Shown here: piece after piece, positions 55,823-64,000 of the stretch
Position numbering within the stretch: the stretch's first letter is position 1
Layout of the letters: every line of letters starts with the position of its first letter
NCBI RefSeq assembly: GCF_014750685.1
Contig: NZ_JAAXGE010000006.1
Location: forward strand, 62,001 to 126,000
DNA length: 64,000 nucleotides
Direction of reading: 5' to 3'
Source: Bacteroides sp. GM023
GTDB lineage: Bacteria > Bacteroidota > Bacteroidia > Bacteroidales > Bacteroidaceae
Position numbers and translations under genes: made by a program
Notes under the pieces: generated by a model
Seen by the model: the letters and a program-made list of their open reading frames with translations, nothing else
Database searches by the model: none
What the model was told of the DNA's origin: nothing

Positions 55823-57022
55823 TTACTTTTGTAAGCGTTCGTATTCCAAGCTCGCCATGATAAAAGGCCCCACTGCTTTGGGGTCATTATTACGAATCGT
55901 TTCGTTGATATAATAATCATAATCACCCGAACGGTAAACTTTTCCGCCCAGTCCGGCTACGGCACAGGCTTTAGTGATGGTAACCAATCCGTCTTTATCC
56001 ACTTCGATAAAGTTCTCCAGGAAACCTTTGTACCCTTTCAGTGCCACATCGAGATACGATTTATCAATATATCCCAGGCGCACTGCCTTGAATAAGGAAT
56101 AAATAAACATGGCAGAACAGGATGATTCGAGATAATTACCTTTCTCGCCACTCTTATCAAGCACCTGATACCATCCGCCCGTCTTCGGGTCTTGCAGTTT
56201 CTTCACCTGTACGGCTACATTGTCCAGGATAGCGAGCAGAGAATCTCTTCCGGTTTCATGCTTCGGAATAAATTCCAGTGCGTCTACCAATGCCATAGCA
56301 TACCATCCCATAGCGCGTCCCCAACTGTGTTTGGACTGTCCGGTCACCGGGTCTGCCCAGCGTTCAGTGCGGCTCACGTCGGCTGCATGACGGTAAAGAC
56401 CGTTTTTCGGGTCGTATGTATGACGGGCACTAGTGACAAACTGATTGATTACATCCGCATAGTCCTGCGGAAGATTATTGCGGAACGCATATTCCGCATA
56501 GAAAGGAGCACCCATATAAAGTCCGTCCAGCCACATCTGATGCGGATAAATCTTCTTGTGCCAGAAACCTCCGTCCTCATTGCGGGGCTGTCCTTCAAAC
56601 TGGCTGTAAAGCAAATCAAGGGCTTTCTTATATTTAGGATTCTTCGTCTGCTCGTAGATACGGAAAAGAATCTTTCCCGAATTGATGCGGTCGAGACTGT
56701 AATCTGTTAATTTATAAGCGGTAATCGAACCGTCTTCGTGTACCATTGTATCTGCGTACGCGATGGCATAATCGCGAATTTTCTTGTCGCCATACGTATC
56801 ATAAACGTCGAGCATGGCTCCCAGTTCCAGTCCGTGGCAATAATCCCACTTCAATTTCGGTTGAAAATCAAGTTGCCAGGATTCGGGATAGCGGTTCATT
56901 TCCGATTCGGTCATTCGTACAGACCAGGGCAGCTTACTGTTTACCTGCTGTGAGGATGCCGGAAGGGCGATTGTCACCAATAGAGCCAATATAAAAAAAT
57001 CATAAAAGAGAGTTCGTCTCAT
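55823..57022 (-). CDS. GH105 unsaturated galacturonyl hydrolase
   Basis: A 399-residue protein with a signal peptide (ALPASSQ) and the (alpha/alpha)6 barrel motifs of GH105: WDYCHGLELGAMLDVY, MWLDGLYMG with the catalytic Asp about 166, and KHSWGRAMGWYAMALVDAL. The family releases the 4,5-unsaturated uronate left by pectate lyases, which then opens to 5-keto-4-deoxyuronate. It is the first gene of the GH105-CE8-(CE12-CE8) group and is transcribed away from the KduI operon. Confidence 0.94.
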   Translation of the reverse strand: MRRTLFYDFFILALLVTIALPASSQQVNSKLPWSVRMTESEMNRYPESWQLDFQPKLKWDYCHGLELGAMLDVYDTYGDKKIRDYAIAYADTMVHEDGSITAYKLTDYSLDRINSGKILFRIYEQTKNPKYKKALDLLYSQFEGQPRNEDGGFWHKKIYPHQMWLDGLYMGAPFYAEYAFRNNLPQDYADVINQFVTSARHTYDPKNGLYRHAADVSRTERWADPVTGQSKHSWGRAMGWYAMALVDALEFIPKHETGRDSLLAILDNVAVQVKKLQDPKTGGWYQVLDKSGEKGNYLESSCSAMFIYSLFKAVRLGYIDKSYLDVALKGYKGFLENFIEVDKDGLVTITKACAVAGLGGKVYRSGDYDYYINETIRNNDPKAVGPFIMASLEYERLQK

Positions 57023-57065
57023 GGTTTGTTATTTTAAGGATTAAACATACGAGTCTTTCACGGTA

Positions 57066-57073
57066 CGAAAGTA
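57066..57073 (-). promoter_or_regulatory. -7 box candidate of the GH105 operon
   Basis: The minus strand reads TACTTTCG, one base off TAnnTTTG, 43 bp before the GH105 ATG. Confidence 0.45.
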
Positions 57074-57127
57074 GTGTTTTTCCTCCAAAGCCAGTGGGAT
57101 TTTTTAATCAAGTAGGTGCATTTTTTG

Positions 57128-57170
57128 TTTTTCGTGCACGGAAACGACTAATTTTGTGCACGCAAACGTC
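57128..57170. promoter_or_regulatory. Two GTGCAC-centred dyads, 22 bp apart: candidate operators
   Basis: GTGCAC at 57134-57139 and 57156-57161 sits in similar sequence (TTCGTGCACGGAAACG and TTTGTGCACGCAAACG). The first is a good dyad. They lie between the two divergent promoters and could control both. Lac-type or GntR-type repressors bind sites of this form; no such gene is in the window. The 57023-57324 gap otherwise holds only the two promoters. Confidence 0.5.
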
Positions 57171-57217
57171 AAAAATGTCCATTTTTGATGCAATATCTGA
57201 TAAATTAATACTTTCGT

Positions 57218-57249
57218 CTTGGAAGAAAGCGGAAAAGGTCGTACTTTTG
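57218..57249 (+). promoter_or_regulatory. Promoter of the IIC/KduI operon
   Basis: CTTG (57218-57221) and TACTTTTG (57242-57249, exact TAnnTTTG) are separated by 20 bp, the preferred Bacteroides spacing. The leader would be about 68 nt. Confidence 0.65.
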
Positions 57250-57324
57250 GCACGGTTTACAACTAATACCCTCTGGGGGAAACACAGTAACTTATCATTT
57301 AAAACAGAGAAAAAATAGAACAGA

Positions 57325-58728
57325 ATGGAAGAAGTATTCAAGTACATTATCGGTCTTGGAGCGGCAGTGATGATGCCGGTCATTTTCACAATTTTAGGAG
57401 TATGTATCGGTATTAAATTTGCTAAAGCGCTGAAAAGCGGTTTATTAGTTGGTGTCGGTTTCGTCGGTTTATCGGTAGTCACAGCGTTGCTTACCAGTAG
57501 CCTGGGCCCTGCACTGAGTAAGATGGTAGAAATCTACGGATTGGAACTGGGTATTTTCGACATGGGTTGGCCTTCTGCGGCAGCGGTAGCCTACAACACA
57601 TCGGTTGGTGCTTTTATCATCCCGGTTTGCCTGGGTGTCAACCTGATTATGTTGCTTACCAAGACTACGCGTACCGTTAATATCGACCTTTGGAACTACT
57701 GGCACTTCGCATTTATCGGAGCCATCGTTTACTTCGCTTCCGACAGTATCCTTTGGGGATTCTTCGCTGCTATCATCTGCTACATCATTACATTGGTAAT
57801 GGCCGATATGACTGCTCCCGCTTTCCAAAAGTTCTATGATAAAATGGACGGTATCTCTATTCCTCAACCGTTCTGCCAAAGTTTTGTTCCGTTCGCTATT
57901 GTTATCAATAAATTGCTCGATATGATTCCGGGATTCGATAAGCTGAATATCGACTCTGAAGGTATGAAGAAGAAATTCGGTCTGATGGGTGAACCGTTGT
58001 TCCTGGGTATCGTGATTGGTTGCGGTATCGGAGCACTGGGTTGCGGCAGTTGGAAAGAAGTGGTAGACAGCATCCCGAGTATCTTGGGACTGGGTATCAA
58101 GATGGGTGCGGTTATGGAGTTGATTCCCCGTATCACCAGTCTTTTCATCGAAGGTTTGAAACCTATCTCTGACGCTACCCGCGAACTTATCGCTAAAAAA
58201 TATAAGAACAACACAGGTTTGAGCATCGGTATGAGCCCCGCACTGGTAATCGGTCACCCGACTACGCTGGTAGTTTCCCTGCTTTTGATTCCTGTTACTA
58301 TTTTCCTCGCAGTCATCCTTCCGGGCAACCGTTTCTTACCGCTGGCTTCTCTGGCAGGTATGTTCTACCTGTTCCCGATGATTCTGCCTATCACAAAAGG
58401 TAATGTAGTGAAATCATTCATCATCGGCCTGGTGGCATTAATCGTGGGTCTGTACTTCGTGACAGAGCTGGCAGGATTCTTCACCATGGCTGCGAAAGAC
58501 GTATATGCCGCTACGGGCGACCCGACGGTGAACATTCCCGCAGGTTTCGAAGGTGGCGCGCTCGACTTTGCTTCCAGTCTTTTCTGCTGGGGTATCTTCC
58601 ACCTGACTTACAGTGTGAAAATTATCGGCCCTGCCATCCTTGTAGTGCTCGCGCTCGGAATGGCTATCTACAACCGTATCCGCATGACTAGAAATGATGC
58701 CAAAGCTGCATTGAACGAAGAGAAATAA
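57325..58728 (+). CDS. PTS galactitol-type EIIC permease, orphan
   Basis: A 467-residue polytopic protein with about 10-12 membrane spans that resembles the EIIC-GAT family (GatC/SgcC). Recognisable parts are the N-terminal ILGLGAAVMMPVIFTILG-like helix, FDMGWPSAAAVAY, LIGHPTT-like VIGHPTT, and a C-terminal membrane anchor. No EIIA, EIIB, HPr or EI gene is nearby, and PTS systems are rare in Bacteroides. It may therefore transport without phosphorylation. It lies 35 bp upstream of KduI, so a uronate or 5-keto-4-deoxyuronate is a plausible substrate. Confidence 0.85.
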   Translation: MEEVFKYIIGLGAAVMMPVIFTILGVCIGIKFAKALKSGLLVGVGFVGLSVVTALLTSSLGPALSKMVEIYGLELGIFDMGWPSAAAVAYNTSVGAFIIPVCLGVNLIMLLTKTTRTVNIDLWNYWHFAFIGAIVYFASDSILWGFFAAIICYIITLVMADMTAPAFQKFYDKMDGISIPQPFCQSFVPFAIVINKLLDMIPGFDKLNIDSEGMKKKFGLMGEPLFLGIVIGCGIGALGCGSWKEVVDSIPSILGLGIKMGAVMELIPRITSLFIEGLKPISDATRELIAKKYKNNTGLSIGMSPALVIGHPTTLVVSLLLIPVTIFLAVILPGNRFLPLASLAGMFYLFPMILPITKGNVVKSFIIGLVALIVGLYFVTELAGFFTMAAKDVYAATGDPTVNIPAGFEGGALDFASSLFCWGIFHLTYSVKIIGPAILVVLALGMAIYNRIRMTRNDAKAALNEEK

Positions 58729-58763
58729 TCAATAATAATATAAATCCAATAAATATTTGAAAG

Positions 58764-59684
58764 ATGAAAAAATTAGCAATTGCAATGATGTTGGGTATCG
58801 CAGCTATGTCTGCATCGGCCCAGGTGAATTACAAGATGCAAGTGGCTTGCAGTCCGCAAGACGTGAAAACGTATGACACAAACCGCCTGCGTAGTAGCTT
58901 CCTGATGGAAAAAGTAATGGCTCCGAACGAGATTAACCTTACTTATTCTATGTATGACCGCCTAATCTTCGGTGGTGCTGTTCCCGCAACGAAGGAACTG
59001 GTACTGGAAACGATCGACCCGCTGAAGGCTAAGTTCTTCCTGGAACGTCGCGAACTGGGTGTTATCAACATTGGTGGCGAAGGTATCGTAACTGTTGACG
59101 GCAAAGAATACACACTGAAATTCAAAGATGCACTGTACGTAGGTAGAGGCAAGCAGAAAGTGACTTTCAAGAGCAAAGATTCAAGCAATCCTGCCAAATT
59201 CTATATCAACTCGGCTACTGCTCACAAGGAATACAAAACTCAGTTGATTACTATCGACGGACGCAAAGGTTCTCTGAAAGCTAACTCTTTCGCTGCCGGT
59301 AAGATGGAAGAAAGCAACGACCGCGTTATCAACCAGTTGATTGTGAACAACGTACTTGAAGAAGGTCCTTGCCAACTGCAGATGGGATTGACCGAACTGA
59401 AACCGGGTAGCGTATGGAACACAATGCCGGCTCATACTCACAGCCGCCGTGTGGAAGCTTATTTCTACTTCAACGTGCCGGAAGGCAACGCTATCTGCCA
59501 CTTCATGGGTGAACCACAGGAAGAACGTATCGTTTGGATGCAGAACGAACAGGCTATCATGTCACCGGAATGGTCTATCCACGCCGCTGCCGGAACAAGC
59601 AACTATATGTTCATCTGGGGTATGGCTGGTGAAAACCTCGACTATGGAGATATGGACAAGCTCAAATATACAGAAATGCGCTAA
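58764..59684 (+). CDS. kduI: 5-keto-4-deoxyuronate isomerase with a signal peptide
   Basis: A 306-residue protein. KduI interconverts 5-keto-4-deoxyuronate and 2,5-diketo-3-deoxygluconate, the step after GH105 or lyase products open. The zinc ligands are present as His224, His226, Glu231 and His273, with the same spacing as the E. coli enzyme. The first ~20 residues (MKKLAIAMMLGIAAMSASAQ) are a clear Sec signal, not seen in the cytoplasmic family members of about 280 residues. The enzyme thus appears to work in the periplasm, with the permease upstream importing its product. The operon continues from the IIC gene and ends at a terminator. Confidence 0.93.
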   Translation: MKKLAIAMMLGIAAMSASAQVNYKMQVACSPQDVKTYDTNRLRSSFLMEKVMAPNEINLTYSMYDRLIFGGAVPATKELVLETIDPLKAKFFLERRELGVINIGGEGIVTVDGKEYTLKFKDALYVGRGKQKVTFKSKDSSNPAKFYINSATAHKEYKTQLITIDGRKGSLKANSFAAGKMEESNDRVINQLIVNNVLEEGPCQLQMGLTELKPGSVWNTMPAHTHSRRVEAYFYFNVPEGNAICHFMGEPQEERIVWMQNEQAIMSPEWSIHAAAGTSNYMFIWGMAGENLDYGDMDKLKYTEMR

Positions 59685-59713
59685 TCGTTGCGCAGCGCTG
59701 TATCACATATAAG

Positions 59714-59774
59714 AAATCCGAGAAACTTCACTCTTTCCCCCGACCGGGGGGAAGGGGTGAAGTTTTCCGGATTT
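59714..59774 (+). terminator. Terminator after kduI
   Basis: A long, partly interrupted stem: AAATCCG (59714-59720) with CGGATTT (59768-59774), AAACTTCA with TGAAGTTT inside it, and CCCCC/GGGGG at the tip. It is followed by TATTGCTTTTC. Confidence 0.75.
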
Positions 59775-59921
59775 TATTGCTTTTCAACACAACCCCCAAC
59801 GTTACAGTCTATATGTGCCATGAGACGATTATTATACTTTTTGAAACAGACAGCATATATAATGTAACGAATAATACATGAATTCGACCAATTTTTACAA
59901 ATAAAATCCAGTCGAAATCCC

Positions 59922-59929
59922 GACCTTTG
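59922..59929 (+). promoter_or_regulatory. Weak -7 box for the MFS transporter gene
   Basis: GACCTTTG departs from TAnnTTTG by one base in the first pair and lies 34 bp before the ATG at 59963. No -33 is clear. A separate promoter is needed because a terminator precedes it. Confidence 0.3.
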
Positions 59930-59962
59930 TCAACGAATCAAAATCTATTTAAATCCATTATC

Positions 59963-61408
59963 ATGAATGCATTTCAAAAAACAGGCGAGAAAATGACAAA
60001 CTACAGATGGACCATCTGTGCTATGCTATTCTTTGCTACTACAGTTAACTACCTCGACCGCCAGGTTCTTTCCCTGACCTGGGACGAGTTTATCAAACCG
60101 GAATTTCACTGGAACGAAGTTCACTACGGTACGATTACTTCCGTATTTTCTATTGTATATGCAATATGTATGTTGTTCGCCGGTCGCTTTATCGACTGGA
60201 TGGGCACAAAGAAGGGTTATCTCTGGGCAATCGGTGTATGGTCGGCAGGTGCTTGTATGCACGCACTTTGCGGTATCGTGACTGAACAGTATGTAGGTCT
60301 GCACAGCGCAGCCGAACTGATGGCTGCTACGGGTGACGTAGTAGTGGTGCTGGCTACCGTAAGTATGTACTGTTTCCTTGCCGCACGTTGTATCCTGGCT
60401 CTCGGTGAAGCGGGTAACTTCCCGGCTGCTATCAAAGTAACGGCTGAATACTTCCCCAAGAAAGACCGTGCTTACGCTACTTCTATCTTCAACGCCGGTG
60501 CTTCCATCGGTGCCTTGATTGCTCCGGTTTCTATTCCGTTGATTGCGAAAGCATGGGGATGGGAAATGGCATTTATCGTTATCGGTGCGCTCGGTTTTAT
60601 CTGGATGGGCATGTGGGTGTTCATGTACGATGCTCCGTCGAAGAGCAAGCACGTCAACAAGGCCGAATTGGATTATATCGAACAAGATAAATATGAAGAA
60701 GGTGCTTCTCCTGTAGTTGAAGAGAAAGATGAAAAGAAAATGCCTTTCCTTCAATGTTTCACTTACAAGCAGACATGGGCTTTTGCCGCCGGTAAGTTTA
60801 TGACTGACGGTGTATGGTGGTTCTTCCTGTTCTGGACTCCGTCTTACCTGAATACTCAATTTGACATCAAGACTTCCGACGGATTGGGTATGGCACTGAT
60901 TTTCACGCTGTATGCTGTGACGATGCTGTCTATCTATGGTGGTAAACTTCCGACTATCTTTATCAATAAGACGGGTATGAACCCGTATGCTGCACGTATG
61001 AAGGCGATGTTGATTTTCGCGTTCTTCCCGTTGGTGGTGCTCTTGGCACAGCCGTTGGGTACGTTCTCTCCATGGTTCCCTGTTATCCTGATTGGTATCG
61101 GTGGTGCTGCCCACCAGTCATGGTCGGCCAATATCTTCTCTACCGTAGGTGATATGTTCCCGAAAAGCGCGATTGCAACTATTACAGGTATCGGCGGTAT
61201 GGCCGGTGGTGTAGGCTCAATGTTGATGCAGTTTGGCGCAGGTCTTCTGTTTGTTCACGCTGACGAAACGCATATGACATTCATGGGATTTGAAGGCAAA
61301 CCTGCCGGATATTTCATCATGTTCTGTATCTGCGCCGTGGCTTACTTGGTTGGTTGGGTTATCATGAAGGCATTGGTACCGAAGTACAGACCTATCGTAC
61401 TGGATTAA
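59963..61408 (+). CDS. MFS hexuronate-type transporter (ExuT-like)
   Basis: Start set at the ATG at 59963 (MNAFQKTGEKMTNYRWTICA); the longer frame begins with TTG. The 481-residue protein has 12 membrane spans with the anion:cation symporter-family hallmarks NYLDRQVLSL in helix 1, LGEAGNFPAAIKVTAEYFPKKDRA, and a helix-5 GASIGALIAP. ExuT-type carriers import galacturonate or glucuronate with protons. It lies 279 bp after kduI and has its own terminator, so galacturonate released in the periplasm is the expected substrate. Confidence 0.9.
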   Translation: MNAFQKTGEKMTNYRWTICAMLFFATTVNYLDRQVLSLTWDEFIKPEFHWNEVHYGTITSVFSIVYAICMLFAGRFIDWMGTKKGYLWAIGVWSAGACMHALCGIVTEQYVGLHSAAELMAATGDVVVVLATVSMYCFLAARCILALGEAGNFPAAIKVTAEYFPKKDRAYATSIFNAGASIGALIAPVSIPLIAKAWGWEMAFIVIGALGFIWMGMWVFMYDAPSKSKHVNKAELDYIEQDKYEEGASPVVEEKDEKKMPFLQCFTYKQTWAFAAGKFMTDGVWWFFLFWTPSYLNTQFDIKTSDGLGMALIFTLYAVTMLSIYGGKLPTIFINKTGMNPYAARMKAMLIFAFFPLVVLLAQPLGTFSPWFPVILIGIGGAAHQSWSANIFSTVGDMFPKSAIATITGIGGMAGGVGSMLMQFGAGLLFVHADETHMTFMGFEGKPAGYFIMFCICAVAYLVGWVIMKALVPKYRPIVLD

Positions 61409-61430
61409 TCAATCCCGAACTATAATAAAA

Positions 61431-61477
61431 AAGAACAGGAAGATGTCCGATGACGGATTATCTTCCTGTTCTTTTTT
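61431..61477 (+). terminator. Terminator after the MFS gene
   Basis: A perfect 14-bp stem (61431-61444 with 61460-61473) followed by TTTT. A second stem with one bulge lies at 61512-61542 and may back it up. Confidence 0.8.
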
Positions 61478-61653
61478 ACAACAAATCTTTTCAAATGAAA
61501 AGAAAGAAATAAAAAAGCCTCTTCTCACGAAGAAGGCTTTTTAGGTTTACTTATTCTGCATCATCATCCTGCAATATTTTTAACCGAAACACTAAAAAAC
61601 AGTGTTCTTGCATTCCTATAATGAAGGATAGTAAACGTTAAGATGAAAAAAAG

Positions 61654-61671
61654 GGAAGTCTCACGACTTCC
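61654..61671 (-). terminator. Terminator of the helicase gene
   Basis: GGAAGTC (61654-61660) pairs with GACTTCC (61665-61671). On the minus strand the stem is followed by CTTTTTTTC. It lies 137 bp beyond the helicase stop. The remaining 61409-61807 stretch shows no gene. Confidence 0.65.
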
Positions 61672-61807
61672 ACAATTCTTCTAACCTTAAATCTAAATCT
61701 CTATGAAAAAAACGTGTTGCAAATATAGGCGTTTGTTCAACATATAGGTGTTAATGAATTGCATAAAGAGAGAATAAAAACTAACTTCTGCAAAATGATG
61801 CAATTTT

Positions 61808-64000
61808 TCAAGGACGTTCTATTAAATTTAATAAACTTTTGTAGATAGGATTTCGTTTTAAGAGTCCCGGAACACCAGTAATGAACATTTGTTTCCGTGC
61901 GCGTGTCAAGGCGACATTCAATTTTCTGTCAATCAAAACACCCGCTTCTTCTGTCAAATTCGACAGGAATTTTAATTGATAGGGATGGTTGACGCAGAAG
62001 GAGTAGATAATTACGTCGCGTTCGCTTCCCTGAAAACGTTCGACAGTATCAATCAGTATCCGGTTGAGTGCCGGAATACCTAATGTTTCTATTTCTTTTT
62101 TGATAAGGGCTATCTGGCTACGGTAAGGAGTTATGACTCCCAATGTACGGGATTCATCAAAATGCTTCTGATTACTTTCATAAATCCGGGCGGCCAGTTC
62201 GGCGACAATCCGGGCTTCCGAAGAGTTCACTTTTGCAGAGACTCCCACTCTCTCCGATATGGAAGGATAGAAAGCTACGCGGGAGATAAGTTCGGAATCT
62301 TCCAACTGGTGAGGTAATCCGACAGGAATCAGGCGTCCGCCATAGAAAGCACGATTGGCAAATAAGGCTACTTCGGGATGCATACGGCCTTGACGGCAGA
62401 GCATATCGTAAGAGCGATTAGCGGCAGATGATGTGTTATCAGCGATAACAGATGATGAACTGGCAACGATAGCAGACGATGAATTGACAGCGATAATAGA
62501 TGATGAACTATCGGCAGAACAATTCCGGTAAAGACGTTCAAAGAGCGAGTCTTTCAGATTTGTCAGCCCAATAGAGAGCAACGCTTCATCATAAATAGCG
62601 GATTGCTCCGTGTTTTGCAACACGACGGCAGGGAGTTGTTTATGGTCGCCAATCAGAATAAATTTATCAATGGCATTTCTATCATCCTCGCCACGGGCAC
62701 AAAGGATACCTAACAATTGCGGCTCGAGTATTTGCGTGGCCTCATCTATGATGGCTACATTGAAATGTTTCAGACGGAAAAGTTCCGGTTTTCCGGAAAT
62801 CGCGGCAACTGTTCCTACAATGATACGGCAGTTTCGGATACGTTCGTATACTTCCGAACGACGATTGCAGGACGATAGTTCGTTTTCTATCAAATGGTCA
62901 CGGTAACTCTCGTCACATGATAATTCACTTCCGACACGGATAAAATCAACAGCGGGACGAATGGAAGCCAGCGACTTACATATTTCATCAACTGCCCGAT
63001 TAGTGTATGAAAGCAACAAAATCTGCGCTTCTTTATCAGCATGAAAAGTCTCTACCATCTTCTTCAGGGCACAGGAAGTCTTGCCCGTCCCCGGAGGGCC
63101 AACGAGAAGAAAATAATCTTGCGCGGCTTTCGCTTTCAGTGCAACACGGGCGAAGTCGTCTTCCGCTTGTGAAATAAGGGTATCTAATGATTCGTCAAAT
63201 TTCGGCGGACGTTGTGACAGCAACAGGTCACGACGTTCCTGTGTGGCAGAAAGATAAGCGTACAATCCCTGATACATGGAACGGAATGTCGTGTCCATCG
63301 TATCGTGCTCTATGGCATAAAGGCTTTCGGTAGGAAGCACGGAAGGATTCTGCTGTGTAGAACGCAGACGGATACCAATTTCATTATCTGTCAGATGCTC
63401 GATATTCCCTTTGAATACCATTTTGTTGGTTACATTATCCGTCTCACTGTTGCGTTCATACAGGATAATAGCATCGCCCTGACGGAAATTGGGAAGTACA
63501 TTTTGTATCCCATTGTCTATATTTTCTTCTTGCGGAGATTGTTGCGAAGATGCTTTCGAAGTTTCCTTCGGAGATACTTTTGAAAATACTTCCAGAGATA
63601 CTTTCGGAAATGTCTTCAGAGATTCCAATCGAGACTCACATTCTTCAGAACGAACCAATAATAAATGAGCTTTATGTTCGTCGGCAGCATGGTTTTCCTT
63701 GATTCGTAAATCATAGATAATTTCTCCTGCTTCGCACTTTTCCGCCAGTGTGGAAAGCCATAAAGAAGCAGCCCCTGTACGCCCTTCATAGTCTACATCA
63801 CCGGATTTAGAGGTATAGAGTTCCTTAGTCAGGAAATTATATACAGCATAGAAATATTTCTTTTCCAGTGGCGAAAGAGCTCTCAGTTTCTCTTGGAAGT
63901 TGTCGATAGACGGACGCAGATAGGTTTCCCAAAAGCGACCTTTCAGTCCACGTTCATTCAGGGTGGTAGCGTTTATTTCTGATAGTTTCTCTTCGGTATA
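61808..64000 (-). CDS. UPF1/DNA2-like superfamily 1 helicase, 5' end beyond the window
   Basis: The frame is open to base 64000, so the start is outside; the visible part is 730 residues. SF1 motifs are the Walker A GPPGTGKT (about 63080-63105), the DEATQ Walker B, GDHKQLPAVV, RMHPEV, VERFQGSERDVII and VALTRARKQMFI. Proteins of this group unwind DNA or RNA; the cellular role is unknown. Two stretches of 8-residue repeats interrupt it, near 63546-63626 and 62428-62518. A long N-terminal region with alpha-helical character (open from 64000) precedes the motor. Confidence 0.9.
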   Translation of the reverse strand, partial: YTEEKLSEINATTLNERGLKGRFWETYLRPSIDNFQEKLRALSPLEKKYFYAVYNFLTKELYTSKSGDVDYEGRTGAASLWLSTLAEKCEAGEIIYDLRIKENHAADEHKAHLLLVRSEECESRLESLKTFPKVSLEVFSKVSPKETSKASSQQSPQEENIDNGIQNVLPNFRQGDAIILYERNSETDNVTNKMVFKGNIEHLTDNEIGIRLRSTQQNPSVLPTESLYAIEHDTMDTTFRSMYQGLYAYLSATQERRDLLLSQRPPKFDESLDTLISQAEDDFARVALKAKAAQDYFLLVGPPGTGKTSCALKKMVETFHADKEAQILLLSYTNRAVDEICKSLASIRPAVDFIRVGSELSCDESYRDHLIENELSSCNRRSEVYERIRNCRIIVGTVAAISGKPELFRLKHFNVAIIDEATQILEPQLLGILCARGEDDRNAIDKFILIGDHKQLPAVVLQNTEQSAIYDEALLSIGLTNLKDSLFERLYRNCSADSSSSIIAVNSSSAIVASSSSVIADNTSSAANRSYDMLCRQGRMHPEVALFANRAFYGGRLIPVGLPHQLEDSELISRVAFYPSISERVGVSAKVNSSEARIVAELAARIYESNQKHFDESRTLGVITPYRSQIALIKKEIETLGIPALNRILIDTVERFQGSERDVIIYSFCVNHPYQLKFLSNLTEEAGVLIDRKLNVALTRARKQMFITGVPGLLKRNPIYKSLLNLIERP
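62428..62518. repeat. 24-bp minisatellite inside the helicase
   Basis: Nearly four 24-bp units starting GATGATG encode an 8-residue Ser-rich repeat (SSSSIIAV, NSSSAIVA, SSSSVIAD and a partial unit). It lies between the motif-III region and RMHPEV. Confidence 0.75.
63546..63626. repeat. Second 24-bp repeat inside the helicase
   Basis: Three imperfect 24-bp units (63546, 63570, 63594) encode an 8-residue pattern such as SLKTFPKV, SLEVFSKV and SPKETSKA, upstream of the motor domain. The unit length equals that of the other minisatellite. Confidence 0.65.

Noticed and set aside
57469..58257. 262-codon antisense frame inside the EIIC gene
   Set aside because: Shadow frame with low-complexity His/Asp/Gln composition, opposite a clear membrane protein.
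60026..61114. 362-codon antisense frame inside the MFS gene
   Set aside because: Histidine- and arginine-rich shadow of a strong MFS gene; no start signal or promoter.
61699..61754. 14-codon reading frame before the helicase terminator region
   Set aside because: Too short, no context for a leader peptide, and no downstream plus-strand gene.

Overview
The window is a pectin (homogalacturonan) utilisation region from a Bacteroidota gut-type genome, most probably Bacteroides. The evidence is two SusC/SusD pairs, many lipoproteins with short signal peptides ending in Cys, two hybrid two-component regulators (HTCS), BACON and fimbrillin-like domains, and -7 boxes of the form TAnnTTTG. From memory the gene content resembles the B. 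thetaiotaomicron BT4108-BT4124 pectin locus, but I could not run a comparison and do not name the species.

Layout. 1-5023 (+): the 3' part of an HTCS and a GH3 glycosidase, closed by a strong terminator. 5024-5541: a non-coding stretch with a 21-bp repeat array. 5542-23506 (-): a long pectin operon, in transcription order a FimB/Mfa2-like lipoprotein, a beta-helix lipoprotein, a BACON-PL1 lyase, SusC, SusD, two more beta-helix lipoproteins (one with a fimbrillin domain), a fimbrillin-CE8 pectin methylesterase and a GH28. 23824-25323 (-): a separate PL1. 25440-27053 (-): a LiaF-like membrane protein and a membrane-bound LytTR regulator. 27399-41106 (+): a second pectin operon of SusC, SusD, beta-helix lipoprotein, CE8 and three PL1 lyases, closed by a bidirectional terminator. 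41219-45790 (-): a full-length HTCS.

45872-52480 is an AT-richer accessory island of small genes: HTH protein, two GNATs, an MNT nucleotidyltransferase, a beta-barrel, a glycine-zipper lipoprotein, a DJ-1/PfpI protein and a YhcG-type nuclease. It also holds two gene remnants that I reconstructed by hand. 52569-61408 returns to pectin: CE12-CE8 and CE8 esterases and a GH105 (-), then divergently an orphan galactitol-type IIC permease, a KduI with a signal peptide and an MFS hexuronate-type transporter (+). 61808 to the right edge is a partial UPF1/DNA2-like helicase (-).

Inferred division of labour. Surface PL1 lyases and CE8/CE12 esterases strip methyl and acetyl groups and cut the galacturonan. 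SusC/D import the oligomers. GH28 and GH105 finish the products in the periplasm, and KduI, apparently also periplasmic, isomerises the 5-keto-4-deoxyuronate. The IIC-like and MFS permeases move the monomers inward. The points I would look at first are the 21-22-bp dyad repeat arrays in two intergenic regions, the fimbrillin-enzyme fusions, the exported KduI beside an orphan IIC permease, the GTGCAC operator pair, the LiaF-LytTR pair between the two operons, and the decayed duplicate genes in the island.
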